Position numbers and translations under genes: made by a program. A DNA stretch of 64,000 nucleotides from positions 124,001 to 188,000 of the forward strand of contig NZ_AP027144.1 of the NCBI RefSeq assembly GCF_027925385.1. Direction: 5' to 3'. The notes under the pieces are model-generated. The model ran no database searches. It had not been told where the DNA came from and was given only the letters and a program-made list of their open reading frames with translations. Source of the DNA: Methylocystis iwaonis. Its GTDB lineage: Bacteria; Pseudomonadota; Alphaproteobacteria; Rhizobiales; Beijerinckiaceae. Shown in pieces: positions 28,072 to 36,934 of the stretch (the first letter of the stretch is position 1; every line of letters begins with the position of its first letter).

Positions 28072-28426
28072 GCCGCCAGTGGAAACAGGCGCGACCTCGG
28101 CCGTCAAGGGGGCATCGCAGAATCTGCGGGTCGGTCGCGAGATTTTTCGACTTACCCTAGCGGCGCTTCATGAAGCGCTCGCAAGAGGAGCCCGAATATG
28201 ACCCCTGAACGTCGTGGCGAGCACCGCTAGCAAGATGATTTCAAAGGGCTGCATTCCAAAGCACCATTCAGGCGATAACGTGGTATCTGCCCTATCCATC
28301 GAGCTGCCGTGATCTCGAAAAGATAAGTCAAAAGGCAGCGTCTAAGCCTGGGGTTTGCGCTCCGATAATCCACCGTCGAAGCTGGCGTCGGAGTGACAAC
28401 ACCCTCAAAGAGCGGGAGGTGCTTTC
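28072..28426. other. Intergenic region, nothing recognised
   Basis: About 355 bases between the DUF2946-like gene and scpB. No open frame with credible start and composition, no tRNA and no clear terminator were found. Confidence 0.4.
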
Positions 28427-29140
28427 TCAAGCCTCGATGTCGGGTTCGTAAAGCTCATTTTCCGCTGGCTCGTCGTCCGCTTCTGCCCCGATGTCCACCC
28501 CCAGCATGTCATCGAGCGCCGCATCGACGTCTTCATCCGGCTCGGAGCGCGTGAGCCCGCCCGCCTCCAGCGCTTCGAGATCGGGCAGATCGCGCAGGCT
28601 ATCGAGCGCGAAGATTTCAAGGAAGCGCTTGGTCGTCACCCAGGCGATCGGCGCGCCTGGCGCCGGGGCGCGCGGGCCGGCGTCGATGACCCCGCAGCTC
28701 TTCAGCCGGCCGATGACGTCGCGGCTGATCTCGCGCCCGGCAAAGCGGGAAAGGTCGGCCCTTGTGACCGGCTGCAGATAGGCGATGGCCGAGAGCGCGA
28801 TCATCTCGAGCCTGGTGAATTCCGGCGCCCCGACATGCTTGGCGCCGTCGAGCGCGCGCAGCGCCGCGGCGTGGCGCGGCCGCGTGCGGAATTGCCAGCC
28901 CCCCGCGACGCGAACGATCTCATAGGGCCGCGGGCGGAGCTCGGCGTCGATGTCGGCGAGAAGATCGTCGAGCCGGCAAGCGGCGCCGACGAGCTGCGCG
29001 AGCGTCTCGCGCGGGACGGGCGTCGGGGAGGCGAAGATCGCCGCCTCGACGCGCCCCATCCACTCCCGCCAGCGCAATGCCTCGGGAAGCTCGGCGAGCT
29101 CGCGATCGAATGCGGCGGGCGAGCTGCTGCGGCGGCTCAT
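28427..29140 (-). CDS. scpB: ScpB-like segregation and condensation protein
   Basis: A 237-residue protein with two winged-helix domains (about 25-105 and 110-185). The family core reads RLDDLLADIDAELRPRPYEIVRVAGGWQFRTRP, TRLEMIALSAIAYLQPVTRADLSRFAGREIS and DVIGRLKSCGVIDAGPRAPAPGAPIAWVTTKRFLEIF. The C-terminus is very acidic (about 200-237). ScpB normally joins SMC and ScpA in the condensin complex, but no smc or scpA gene is in the window. Plasmid-borne ScpB homologues are common in Rhizobiales beside DUF1403 and integrase genes, as here. It may assist plasmid segregation or be recruited by the chromosomal SMC. Start 29140 is an ATG with a weak ribosome site. Confidence 0.85.
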   Translation of the reverse strand: MSRRSSSPAAFDRELAELPEALRWREWMGRVEAAIFASPTPVPRETLAQLVGAACRLDDLLADIDAELRPRPYEIVRVAGGWQFRTRPRHAAALRALDGAKHVGAPEFTRLEMIALSAIAYLQPVTRADLSRFAGREISRDVIGRLKSCGVIDAGPRAPAPGAPIAWVTTKRFLEIFALDSLRDLPDLEALEAGGLTRSEPDEDVDAALDDMLGVDIGAEADDEPAENELYEPDIEA

Positions 29141-29219
29141 GCGTGCTTGCTCGGAAGGAAAGCGGGCAGACGGACTCTTTGTGGATTCTGGCCCGCGCGC
29201 GTCCGTCGTGGTTTGCTCA

Positions 29220-30249
29220 TCACAGTCCGTAGATCCTAAAAGTTTCGCGCCCGGTCAGCTCGCGCGCGCCGCCGAGGTCAACGAGCCGGTCGAACAGCCG
29301 CCGGGCGGCGCGATCGGACATGCCGGTGGCCCGGGCCGCGGCGGCGGGCGTGACGCCGTCGTCGGCCAGCAGCAGCGCGACGACGCGGCCGGCGCGCTTG
29401 GCGCGCAGCTTCGGCAGGAGGGCGAGCAAGGCTGAGGCGCGGCGCGCGAGGTCGACGGCGGCCAAATGCGCGTCCGCGGCGGCGCGCGCATAGGCGCGCA
29501 GCGCCGCGCTCGGCCATCCTGCATCGCCGGGACGCAGGCGGCGCCCCGTCGCATCGCGCATCTCACCGACCCGCGGGGCGAGCAAGGCGAGCGGTCGGTC
29601 CCAGCCGAGTCGTTTTGCCAGCACGAGATCGGCCGCCCAGAGCGCCAGGAGCTCGACGGTCTCGGCGCGCGCGCCGTCCGCGCCCGCCCAGCGCGCGATC
29701 GCCTGCGCCGCGGCGAGCGCTTGCCCCAGCGGGTCGCCAGTGGTGGCGGCATGGGCGCCAATGATCTCGGCATAGCCGGCCGTGTCGCCGGTGAGGCCGA
29801 GCAGCTCCCCGGCGAATTGGATATCGCCGGCGTCGCCTTTGAACCGCGGCGTTCCGAACAAGCGAAACAGCGCGTGCAGGCGCCCGGCGGGGCTAAGCGC
29901 CGCCCCAGGGGCGGCGAGCAACAGCGCGTCGCGCAGCGCGGCGTCATCCTCGCGCAGACGCGCCGCCTGCGCGCAATGCGCCGCTGCGGCGCGCGCCTGG
30001 CGGGCGCGCAAGACGCCGAGGAACGGCGGCGCTTCCCCCTTGCCCGCTCGTGACGACGGCGTGGAGCGCCGCGAGGCTGGCGCCGGCGAGGACGGCGGCC
30101 GCGACGTCGGACAGGCTGTCGAGCGCGGGGAGGGGGGCGCGCGCCCATTTCGGAAAGCCGTTTGCCGGCAAAGCGTCGCGGCCCGCCTCATCTGCGGCGG
30201 CGGCGGTTTTTTTGCGGAGACGGTGAGCGAATGGCGCAAGGGCGGTCAT
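29220..30249 (-). pseudogene. DUF1403 family gene with single-base frameshift
   Basis: The N-terminal part (MTALAPFAHRLRKK, then WARAPLPALDSLSDVAAAVLAGASLAALHAVVTSGQ) is in one frame from ATG 30249, and the rest (APPFLGVLRARQARAAAAHC, to the C-terminal HTH-like TGMSDRAARRLFDRLVDLGGARELT) in another. The shift falls at a run of five C on the plus strand (30035-30039); removing one base restores a continuous protein of about 342 residues. It could be a real mutation or a homopolymer read error. DUF1403 proteins have no known function and co-occur with ScpB and integrases on alphaproteobacterial plasmids. Confidence 0.75.
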
Positions 30250-30349
30250 GGGAGCGGCGCGGCGAATCGACGCTCACGAGACTAGCCAACTGCGGCGCTT
30301 CTGCAAGCAATTTCGAACAAAAACCGCCGCGCTTGTCGTCTGCTATCTA

Positions 30350-30376
30350 TGTCCGATAATGTGCGCTTATCGGACA
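30350..30376. other. Candidate recombination core site of the adjacent integrase
   Basis: Perfect 10-base inverted arms TGTCCGATAA and TTATCGGACA surround a 7-base spacer TGTGCGC. This arm-spacer-arm layout is that of tyrosine-recombinase core sites such as dif or lox. It lies 128 bases upstream of an integrase gene and next to the replication region, as expected for a multimer-resolution site. An operator for the integrase gene is the alternative. Confidence 0.5.
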
Positions 30377-30504
30377 CAAATCGAGAGGCGCGGATTTCTG
30401 GGCGGTAAGCCCGCTTTTCGACCTTCCAAAGCCCGCCGAGGCGTCGGATTTTTCCGCCCGAAACCACGCCCAGCGCCCCAAAAGGGCGCTAAAACGAGGA
30501 CGAG

Positions 30505-31596
30505 ATGGCCAAGAACGACGACACTCCAGACGCCGACGACCCCAGCGGCGCGCCGCTCACCGAGCAGGCCCCCTCGCCCCATCTCGCCGCGCTCTCGGAA
30601 AAAGCCCGCGACTACGCCCGCGCCGCGCGCTCGGAAAACACCCAGCGCGCCTATGACGCCGACTGGCGACACTTCGCCTCCTGGCTGCGCCGCCAGGGGC
30701 TCGATCCCCTGCCCCCGGACCCGCAAACCGTCGGGCTCTATCTCGCCGCCTGCATGGAAGCGGCCCCAGGCCGCAATCCGTTGAGCGTCTCCTCGCTCGA
30801 GCGCCGGCTCTCGGGCGTCTGCTGGCGCTATCGCCAGCTTGGGCTCCCCCTCGACGCCTCGGATCGCCATATTGCAACGGTGCTCGCCGGCATTCGCCGG
30901 ACCCACGGCCGCCCGCCGGTCCAGAAAGAAGCGATCTTCGCCGAGGAGCTGCTCGCCATGCTGGCGACGCTCCCCAACGATCTGCGCGGCCTACGCGACA
31001 AGGCCATTCTCGCCATTGGCTTCGCCGGCGGCCTGCGCCGTTCGGAAATCGTCGGACTCGATTGCGGCGCCGGCCAAAGCGAGGACGGGACCGGCTGGAT
31101 CGAAATTTTCCGCCCCGCGAACGGCGGCGAGGCGGGCGCTCCAGAAGCCTCCGGCGAAGGCGGCCTGCTGCTCACGATCAATGGCAAGACCGGCTGGCGC
31201 GAGGTCGAGATCGGCCGCGGCTCCTCGCCCCTCACCTGCCCGGTCGCCATGCTGGAGACCTGGCTACGGCTCGGGCGGATCAGTCACGGGCCGGTGTTTC
31301 GCCCCGTCGCGCGCAAGAATGGCGGCGTCGCGCCGGAGCGCCTGACCGACAAACATGTCGCGCGCCTCGTGCAAAAAACCGCGCTTGCCGCCGGCCTGCG
31401 CGGCGACCTCCCAGAAGGCGAGCGCCGCCTGGCCTTCTCCGGCCATTCCTTGCGCGCCGGCCTCGCCTCCTCGGCGAGGATCGAGGAAGCGCATGTGCAA
31501 AAACACCTCGGCCACGCTTCGCCGGAGATGACCCGGCGCTACCAACGTAAGCGCGATCGCTTCAGGGTCAATCTCACCAAAGCCGCGGGGTTGTGA
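30505..31596 (+). CDS. Tyrosine site-specific recombinase
   Basis: A 363-residue phage-integrase-family protein. The N-terminal SAM-like DNA-binding domain (about 30-140: NTQRAYDADWRHFASWLRRQG) precedes the catalytic domain. The active-site set is visible: Arg in FAGGLRRSEIVGL, HxxR in SGHSLRAGLAS, His in LGHAS and the Tyr nucleophile in MTRRYQRK. ATG 30505 follows GAGGACGAG. It lies between the DUF1403 locus and repC, the usual place for a plasmid multimer resolvase. The palindrome at 30350-30376 is its likely site. It could instead drive integration of a mobile segment, but no att duplication is seen. Confidence 0.9.
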   Translation: MAKNDDTPDADDPSGAPLTEQAPSPHLAALSEKARDYARAARSENTQRAYDADWRHFASWLRRQGLDPLPPDPQTVGLYLAACMEAAPGRNPLSVSSLERRLSGVCWRYRQLGLPLDASDRHIATVLAGIRRTHGRPPVQKEAIFAEELLAMLATLPNDLRGLRDKAILAIGFAGGLRRSEIVGLDCGAGQSEDGTGWIEIFRPANGGEAGAPEASGEGGLLLTINGKTGWREVEIGRGSSPLTCPVAMLETWLRLGRISHGPVFRPVARKNGGVAPERLTDKHVARLVQKTALAAGLRGDLPEGERRLAFSGHSLRAGLASSARIEEAHVQKHLGHASPEMTRRYQRKRDRFRVNLTKAAGL

Positions 31597-31825
31597 ACGA
31601 CGCGGACCAATCAGCTCGTCGAATGTTTCCCGATGGCGGCCGGCACAGCCGCGCACGGGATGCTCGACCCGCTCGGATCCGCCGAAAGCCTTCTAACCGG
31701 CCTTGGACAGGCCCCTACCGGCCGCCGGGACAGCCGCAACTTAGCCGGGTCGGCCGGCCTATCTTGGCCGTCAGCCGCGGCGACGTCCTTGCCGAGCGGC
31801 GCTCCTTGGCGCAAATCATCCACCA

Positions 31826-33187
31826 TCACCCCGCCCTTCTCCGCTCGCGCGCCTTGCCGCGCAGCAGCGCCATCAGCACTGGCCCGAGCGAAAACTCCCC
31901 TGCCCGCGCCTTGGCGGTCAGAACGCGCAAATAGCCGCCGGCCGATTTGATTTCATCGCCGCGCTGCAGGATCGCCGCAACGACAATCGAGGCGTCATGT
32001 TCGCCCAACGCCTTCAGCGCCTGCGACCAGGCGTCTGGCGAGACGCCGAGCGCCGAGCGGACGGTCGCCGCGGTCGAAACCAAGTCGCGCCAACATGAAA
32101 TCTCGCCGCCCTTGGCGTAATCCAAGATATCCGGACAGGCTTGCAGCACCATCCCCAGCGGATAGGTTTTCGGCGCCGTGGTCGAAGAAGCGGCTTTTGG
32201 ATTTGAGCTCGAGGTTTCGGGAACGCCGGTCGGGCCGGTGTCCCTTTCCCCGGGTCTTGTCCCCAACGGTTCAGCCCTGCCTTCTTGGAGGCTAGGTTCA
32301 AGGTCAGAAATGTTTGTGATTTGATTCTGTATGTGGCGCTCAGTTTGAGACTCATTGGCGCTCTTTTGTTGGCCATTCACGTGAATTTCCAGCGCCTTCT
32401 GGATTTCCGCCGCAAACGCAGAAAGATCCCCCGCCAAAATGACAAGATTGGCGCGCGAGAGATTGCGCGCGTAACGGCTAGACAGCGTCACATAACGTTT
32501 GTGGAGCCCAGCCCAATCCCGGATTTGGACGCCGTCCCAATCGATCCCGGGGACGGCGACCCCCTCCTCCATCCCCGTTTCGATCATTTTGACAATGTCG
32601 CGCCGGACGATCGTGATCTTCTCGCGCAGCAACGCGATGGCGCGGTTCTCGGCGCGCACCTCTTCGGCGAGATTTTCAATCTCTTGCGCGCGCGCGACAA
32701 GCGGCGTCAGATCGAAGCCATAGGCCTCGTCGATTTCGCCGCCCTCTCCACGCCGCGCGAAGCGTTTGCCGTTGGGCGAGTCGCGCCGGATGATCAGGCC
32801 AGCCTCGACCAACGACGCCAGATGTCGGCGCAAAGTCGCCGGCGCCATCCCATGGGCGCGGATCGACAGTTCTTTGTTGGAGGGGAACACCACAAGGCCG
32901 GGGGGCGGCCCATCGTCGCCCTTCCCTTCGGCCTTTGAGTTGCTCTCAGGGAGAGTCAGCGCCGTCTCCTGATGGAAACTCAAGAGCGCATGCAGCACCG
33001 ATAGCGCGCGGTCGGTGACGCCGAGCGCTGCTTTGGCTTCGGTGAGGGCGCGAAACAGCCGCCATTTATGGACGACGGTCTCGGATGCCTCGGCCTTCGC
33101 TCGGAAATCGCGCGTGACCGTCTGCGCCTGCACCATGGCAAGCGACAGCGATCGCCGCCCGAAGGGCGTCGTTGGATATGTGCGCAT
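31826..33187 (-). CDS. repC: RepC, replication initiator of the repABC replicon
   Basis: A 453-residue initiator with the RepC N-terminal winged-helix region (AMVQAQTVTRDFRAKAEASETVVHKWRLFRALTEAKAALG, VFPSNKELSIRAHGMAPATLRRHLASLVEAGLI) and a variable C-terminal part (ACPDILDYAKGGEISCWRDLV, GGYLRVLTAKARAGEFSLGPVLMALL). RepC binds an origin located inside its own gene in studied plasmids, so oriV probably lies within these coordinates. ATG 33187 has AAAGGA upstream. Expression should be limited by the antisense RNA in the repB-repC interval. The gene order repA-repB-repC and spacing are standard. Confidence 0.93.
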   Translation of the reverse strand: MRTYPTTPFGRRSLSLAMVQAQTVTRDFRAKAEASETVVHKWRLFRALTEAKAALGVTDRALSVLHALLSFHQETALTLPESNSKAEGKGDDGPPPGLVVFPSNKELSIRAHGMAPATLRRHLASLVEAGLIIRRDSPNGKRFARRGEGGEIDEAYGFDLTPLVARAQEIENLAEEVRAENRAIALLREKITIVRRDIVKMIETGMEEGVAVPGIDWDGVQIRDWAGLHKRYVTLSSRYARNLSRANLVILAGDLSAFAAEIQKALEIHVNGQQKSANESQTERHIQNQITNISDLEPSLQEGRAEPLGTRPGERDTGPTGVPETSSSNPKAASSTTAPKTYPLGMVLQACPDILDYAKGGEISCWRDLVSTAATVRSALGVSPDAWSQALKALGEHDASIVVAAILQRGDEIKSAGGYLRVLTAKARAGEFSLGPVLMALLRGKARERRRAG

Positions 33188-33277
33188 GATCCTTTGCCTC
33201 GTTCAGGCAAAAGAAATCCGCTCGCCGAAACGGCGCCGACCCTTGACAGAAATTTGCGGAAGTGATTCTCTTTAGCT

Positions 33278-33332
33278 GCTACACTTACAGAGAGGCTTCC
33301 GGGCGGGAACGTTTCGGGGGCCTTTTTCTTTT
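33278..33332 (+). ncRNA. Antisense ctRNA of the repABC operon (predicted)
   Basis: The repB-repC interval (33188-33434) holds a plus-strand unit opposite to repABC. A perfect -35 box TTGACA at 33243-33248 with a weak -10 region near 33266-33275 predicts a start near 33278. A strong intrinsic terminator ends the RNA near 33332, giving about 55 nt. This position, strand and size match known ctRNAs that pair with the repC leader and reduce RepC synthesis, setting copy number and incompatibility. The exact start is an estimate. Confidence 0.7.
33293..33332 (+). terminator. Intrinsic terminator of the predicted ctRNA
   Basis: AGGCTTCCG (33293-33301) pairs over all nine positions (two G-U) with CGGGGGCCT (33315-33323), followed by TTTTTCTTTT. 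It is a typical Rho-independent terminator and forms the main stem of the predicted antisense RNA. Confidence 0.8.
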
Positions 33333-33434
33333 GCGAAAACACCTCGCTTGGTTGATAAGAGAACTAATTACCCTCGACCGGGTAGACGCTTACGAGAAAC
33401 CGGTCACGCATCGGGTAAGACAGGGATCCTGTTT

Positions 33435-34454
33435 TCACTCGGCCCCATGTCTCTCCTGATATTCGCGGTAGATATTCGGCAGTTCGTTGAGCAGGAACTC
33501 TCCGAAGTCGGGGGCGGCTTTTTCATCGACAACGAAGGTCGTGCGGCCGGGTGAACGGTGGTACGTCGCGATTCGCCGCCCTTCCTGATCGCTCCAGATT
33601 TTTTTCTCTGCGATGACTCGAGGTTTTGCATCGAGCGCCGCCAATAAGGATACGAATCGCGCGTCACTATCAGCCGCCATAAAAGCTTGATCGTCGGCGA
33701 GTTTTATTAGGAGCGGCCTTATGTCTTGTAAGGCAAGCTTCTCAGCCAACAATGCCCAGCGAGGGCGCCCGGTCCTCGGGGCGGGACCAATCAAACGGAC
33801 AACTTCGGAAGGGATCGCGCGGCCTATCGAAATCAGCCGGGAAAGTTGCGTTTTTTCCACGCTGAGAGCAGCCATTATGACTTCACGCTCGAACCCACGA
33901 TCTTCGATTGTCACAGCGAACATCGCGCGTTCAATATAACTAAGTTCCAGGCGCGCCGAGTTCTCCTGTCCCTGCGCAACGACAAGTTCAGAGTCAGAGA
34001 GTTCTCGCACAACAGCGCGCACTGGCTTGCCGATTTCGGCCGCCGCTCGCACGCGCCGATGGCCGTAGGCTACTTGATATCGGCCTGCCTTCTCGGAGTG
34101 GGGTCGGACCAAGATCGGAACTTGCTGGCCGTGTTCGCGAATCGATGCGACCAAAGCTGCATGCTCATCAGACGGCATTCCCAGCCTGTCTGTTATGAAA
34201 GATGACTCAATAAGTGCGGGATCTATCTCTACTACCGTGTCGCCGGCAGCTATAAGCGCTCGGGCTTCCTCGGCAGCATGGGCTAGCTTCCCTAGGGAGC
34301 GGCCCATCGCGCCGACGGCACCTGACCGAACCAATTGCTTCGGGGAGTCATCGATGCTTGTGACGCTCGGTTCAGGGGAGCTCGCGGAGTTGCCATCTGG
34401 CAACCGCCGTTCCTTGGTCATCAACAGAGTGCGAAGAGTGTCTTTGCGGCTCAC
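33435..34454 (-). CDS. repB: RepB, ParB-family plasmid partition protein
   Basis: A 339-residue ParB-like protein. The N-terminal tail (MSRKDTLRTLL) interacts with RepA. The ParB/Srx-like box (about 90-160) contains VPILVRPHSEKAGRYQVAYGHRRVRAAAEIG and a central HTH follows (about 175-225: LSYIERAMFAVTIEDRGFEREVIMAALSVEKTQLSRLI). It binds the parS palindromes at 35781 and probably 34389, and moves the plasmid with RepA. The start is GTG 34454, whose last bases overlap the repA stop (GTGA), giving tight translational coupling. Confidence 0.93.
   Translation of the reverse strand: MSRKDTLRTLLMTKERRLPDGNSASSPEPSVTSIDDSPKQLVRSGAVGAMGRSLGKLAHAAEEARALIAAGDTVVEIDPALIESSFITDRLGMPSDEHAALVASIREHGQQVPILVRPHSEKAGRYQVAYGHRRVRAAAEIGKPVRAVVRELSDSELVVAQGQENSARLELSYIERAMFAVTIEDRGFEREVIMAALSVEKTQLSRLISIGRAIPSEVVRLIGPAPRTGRPRWALLAEKLALQDIRPLLIKLADDQAFMAADSDARFVSLLAALDAKPRVIAEKKIWSDQEGRRIATYHRSPGRTTFVVDEKAAPDFGEFLLNELPNIYREYQERHGAE
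34389..34404. promoter_or_regulatory. parS-like site inside repB
   Basis: GTTGCCATCTGGCAAC matches the repABC parS consensus GTTN4GCN4AAC except for one central base (TC for GC), and has the same flanks GTTGCCA/TGGCAAC as the perfect site at 35781. It lies in the repB 5' coding region. It could be a second, weaker RepB-binding site. Confidence 0.6.
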
Positions 34455-35635
34455 GGCTCACGCCTCCACGCTCGTTGCATCAAATTTTCGATTTCCGTAT
34501 TGACCGCATCCAGCGATTCCAGGGCCCGGTCGTACGTAGCCCGTGTAAAGTTCTCGCGTCCGACTTCGTAAAGCGTCTGTTTAGAAAGGCCGGCATCCGA
34601 AATCGCGGTGGATTTCAGCATTGTGTTGGTGAGGACTCGCTCGCGAAACAGCGAACGCATAAATCCCACCATTTGTGTTTGCGGACCATCGGACGGCTCG
34701 AAGCGCGTCACGACATAGCGGATAAAGTCGTAGTCTAGGTCAGCACCGGCCTCCTGGACGACTGATAGCAAGTCGGACGCCATCAATAGAAACTGGCACA
34801 TCGACATCACGTCCAACATTTGGGGATGAACCGTGATGAGGATCGATGAGGCGGCACACAATGCCCCCAACGTCAAAAATCCCAACTGAGGAGGACAGTC
34901 TAAAACCATCACGTCATAGCGATCTTCGACCTCCCCCAAAGCGGTCGCGATCCGGCCAAAAAACGTTTCACTTTCACCTTCAACGAGCGCTTTGGGCGTA
35001 TCGTGCTCAAACTCCATGAGTTCGAGATTCGCAGGGACAAGATCGAGCCCTGAAAAATACGTCGACCGCACCACCTGGGCGAGAGGTCTTCTTTCTCGAT
35101 CGTAGCGGATTGCGCCGTATAAGGTCTCATTGGGTCCGATGTCGAATTCAGGCTGATAGCCGTGCAAGGCGGTGAGCGACGCCTGCGGATCGAGATCGAC
35201 CGCGAGCACTCGGTAACCCTTCAATGCAAGGAATTGCGCAAGATGCGCCGCAGTTGTGGTCTTCCCCGAGCCGCCTTTGAAATTAACGACCGAAAGTACT
35301 TGGCACCCCTCACCATTGGCCCTCCGGGGGAGATATCGTTTTCCCTTCCCGCCCTCTTCCAAGAGCTTTCGCAATTCGTTGATTTGCTCGAGAGTATAAG
35401 AGCGCCGTCCGCCCGGGCCGATATCTGGCTGCGGCCCCTTGCCGCCCAAAGATAGTTGGCGCAGATAGCCGTCTGCGACACCTATCAGTTTCGCAGCTTC
35501 GCCCGACGAAAAGCTTCTGAGTGCCTTTTTCGACTCTGGCGGAAACAACGTTTTGCGTAACTCATTAAGCTCTTGCGACAATGCGCTGCCGTCCCCCGCA
35601 ATGACCGAGGTCATTTTTGGCTTGGTAGCTTCCAT
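34451..35635 (-). CDS. repA: RepA, ParA-family partition ATPase
   Basis: A 394-residue Walker-type ATPase. An N-terminal HTH-like segment (about 40-85: FSSGEAAKLIGVADGYLRQLSLGG, GGRRSYTLEQINELRKLLEE) serves autoregulation. The deviant Walker A KGGSGKTTT is at about 125-133, followed by DLDPQASL and Walker B-like VLDCPPQLG. RepA with RepB and parS segregates the plasmid and represses the operon. ATG 35635 (MEATKPK) is chosen as the first start consistent with family length; the ribosome site GGAG lies somewhat far upstream. The gene opens the repABC operon and its stop overlaps the repB start. Confidence 0.93.
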   Translation of the reverse strand: MEATKPKMTSVIAGDGSALSQELNELRKTLFPPESKKALRSFSSGEAAKLIGVADGYLRQLSLGGKGPQPDIGPGGRRSYTLEQINELRKLLEEGGKGKRYLPRRANGEGCQVLSVVNFKGGSGKTTTAAHLAQFLALKGYRVLAVDLDPQASLTALHGYQPEFDIGPNETLYGAIRYDRERRPLAQVVRSTYFSGLDLVPANLELMEFEHDTPKALVEGESETFFGRIATALGEVEDRYDVMVLDCPPQLGFLTLGALCAASSILITVHPQMLDVMSMCQFLLMASDLLSVVQEAGADLDYDFIRYVVTRFEPSDGPQTQMVGFMRSLFRERVLTNTMLKSTAISDAGLSKQTLYEVGRENFTRATYDRALESLDAVNTEIENLMQRAWRREP

Positions 35636-35780
35636 GGTCGATCGTTTCTCCGCTTTGGCAACATATCTACGCCGAAATAGCAAATCGCGCGTGTGGTGCG
35701 TAACTATGACAACCTGATTCTTTGATTCTTGCAACATTTAAAGGGTTAATAGATCCTTACCGTCTTACCCCGCCTCTTGA

Positions 35781-35796
35781 GTTGCCAGCTGGCAAC
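35781..35796. promoter_or_regulatory. parS centromere site upstream of repA
   Basis: GTTGCCAGCTGGCAAC is a perfect 16-base palindrome fitting the repABC parS consensus GTTN4GCN4AAC in every fixed position. It lies 146 bases upstream of the repA start, in the control region of the operon, where RepB would load. Confidence 0.85.
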
Positions 35797-35892
35797 AAAA
35801 TTGATACGCGGGTCGATCAGGACACAGGCGCGGCTCGCGAAGAAGGCGCGGCCAAACCTAAGAGCCTATCATCGTCCTTCGGCCCGGGGGGC

Positions 35893-36832
35893 TCATACGC
35901 CACCCTTCGCAAACCTCCACGCCGGAACCCACATCTTCCGCGCCTTGTCGGTGAGGTTCTCGACGATCCCCGATCCGAGAAAGACGATAACCCCGATGGG
36001 AAGCGCTTCGAGCATCGCGTCGTTGCGCTTGAATGGCGCCGCGCTCTTGTGGAGTCCATTCCAGTTTGGAGGCGACCTGCGGAGCTTTGCGGTTGTCCGC
36101 CCAGCGAGCGGCGATCCGCTCCGCGCCCCTCGGGTCGGCTTCTTGAAGGAGGATGTCCGTGTGCTACGCACGCACCTTGTCGAGCGCATCCCAGATCCGA
36201 CGAGATCGTTGCAATCTGCTCCCGCCGGCGAAAACAATGCGAAGACCGGGGGGCAGTAGCACCTGCATGTCTGCAAGCTTTCTGGCGTTCAGGAAATCTC
36301 GGCTGTCGGCCGCCGACAGGGCGCGGTGATTGGCTTGCGACCCTGAGCGCGGGCACCGGGAGGAGCCAATCGCGGTCGCGTAGAGCTCCGCGAGATGGTC
36401 GCGGAAGAATTCGAAGGCGTTGCGACGCTCGACCAGCGTCAGCCCTTGCGCGATTAATCGCTCCAGTTCGACCGATCCGGATTTCCGAGCCGTCTTGTTC
36501 GGCCTGCGAGGCCGTTGCGCGGTTTCATTGTCGTCGAGTTCGCGTTCAATGCGCTCGGCCTTGCGATGGAAGAGATTGACGAAGGATCACAGGAAGTGGG
36601 TAGATCGGCCTCGAGGCGGGGTGTCGAGAAGGAGGCCGGACAGAGCGTCGACGGCGGATTCGAGCGCAAGAGACGCGGCATCCGAAGAGGGCAGGGGACG
36701 CGGATCAGGCTGGTCGTCCAGGGGGCGGTAGCCATGCAAAGCCAGTTCATCGAGAAGGTGCGACCAAGGCGATTGGACTTCGTGATCCGAAGCGAGCGTC
36801 CCGAAGGGCAGGGAGGCGACTTCTTCGTCCAT
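35893..36832 (-). pseudogene. DUF2493 domain protein, broken
   Basis: From ATG 36832 (MDEEVASLPFGTLASDHE) the protein runs to LLLDTPPRGRSTHFL and then meets TGA near 36585. The same frame continues with SFVNLFHRKAERIERELDDNE, SVELERLIAQGLTLVERRNAFEFFRDHLAELYA and into the DUF2493 nucleotide-binding-like domain. The final part (NDAMLEALPIGVIVFLGSGIVENLTDKARKMWVPAWRF) is in another frame, so at least one frameshift also exists near 36130-36240. Such proteins are common on Rhizobiales plasmids and unstudied in function. The nonsense codon probably replaces a Trp. Confidence 0.75.
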
Positions 36833-36934
36833 GGCGTGGCTCTTTCGCTTGAGGCCGCGCCGATCCGCGCCCTGACAGCGATTCGGAGCCACGGGCGGAT
36901 CGCGCCGCACCCGAAGGGTCGAAGCAAAGCGAAG

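Noticed and set aside
35722..36579. 285-codon plus-strand frame upstream of repA
   Set aside because: It is opposite the DUF2493 pseudogene, whose conserved blocks on the minus strand explain the region better.
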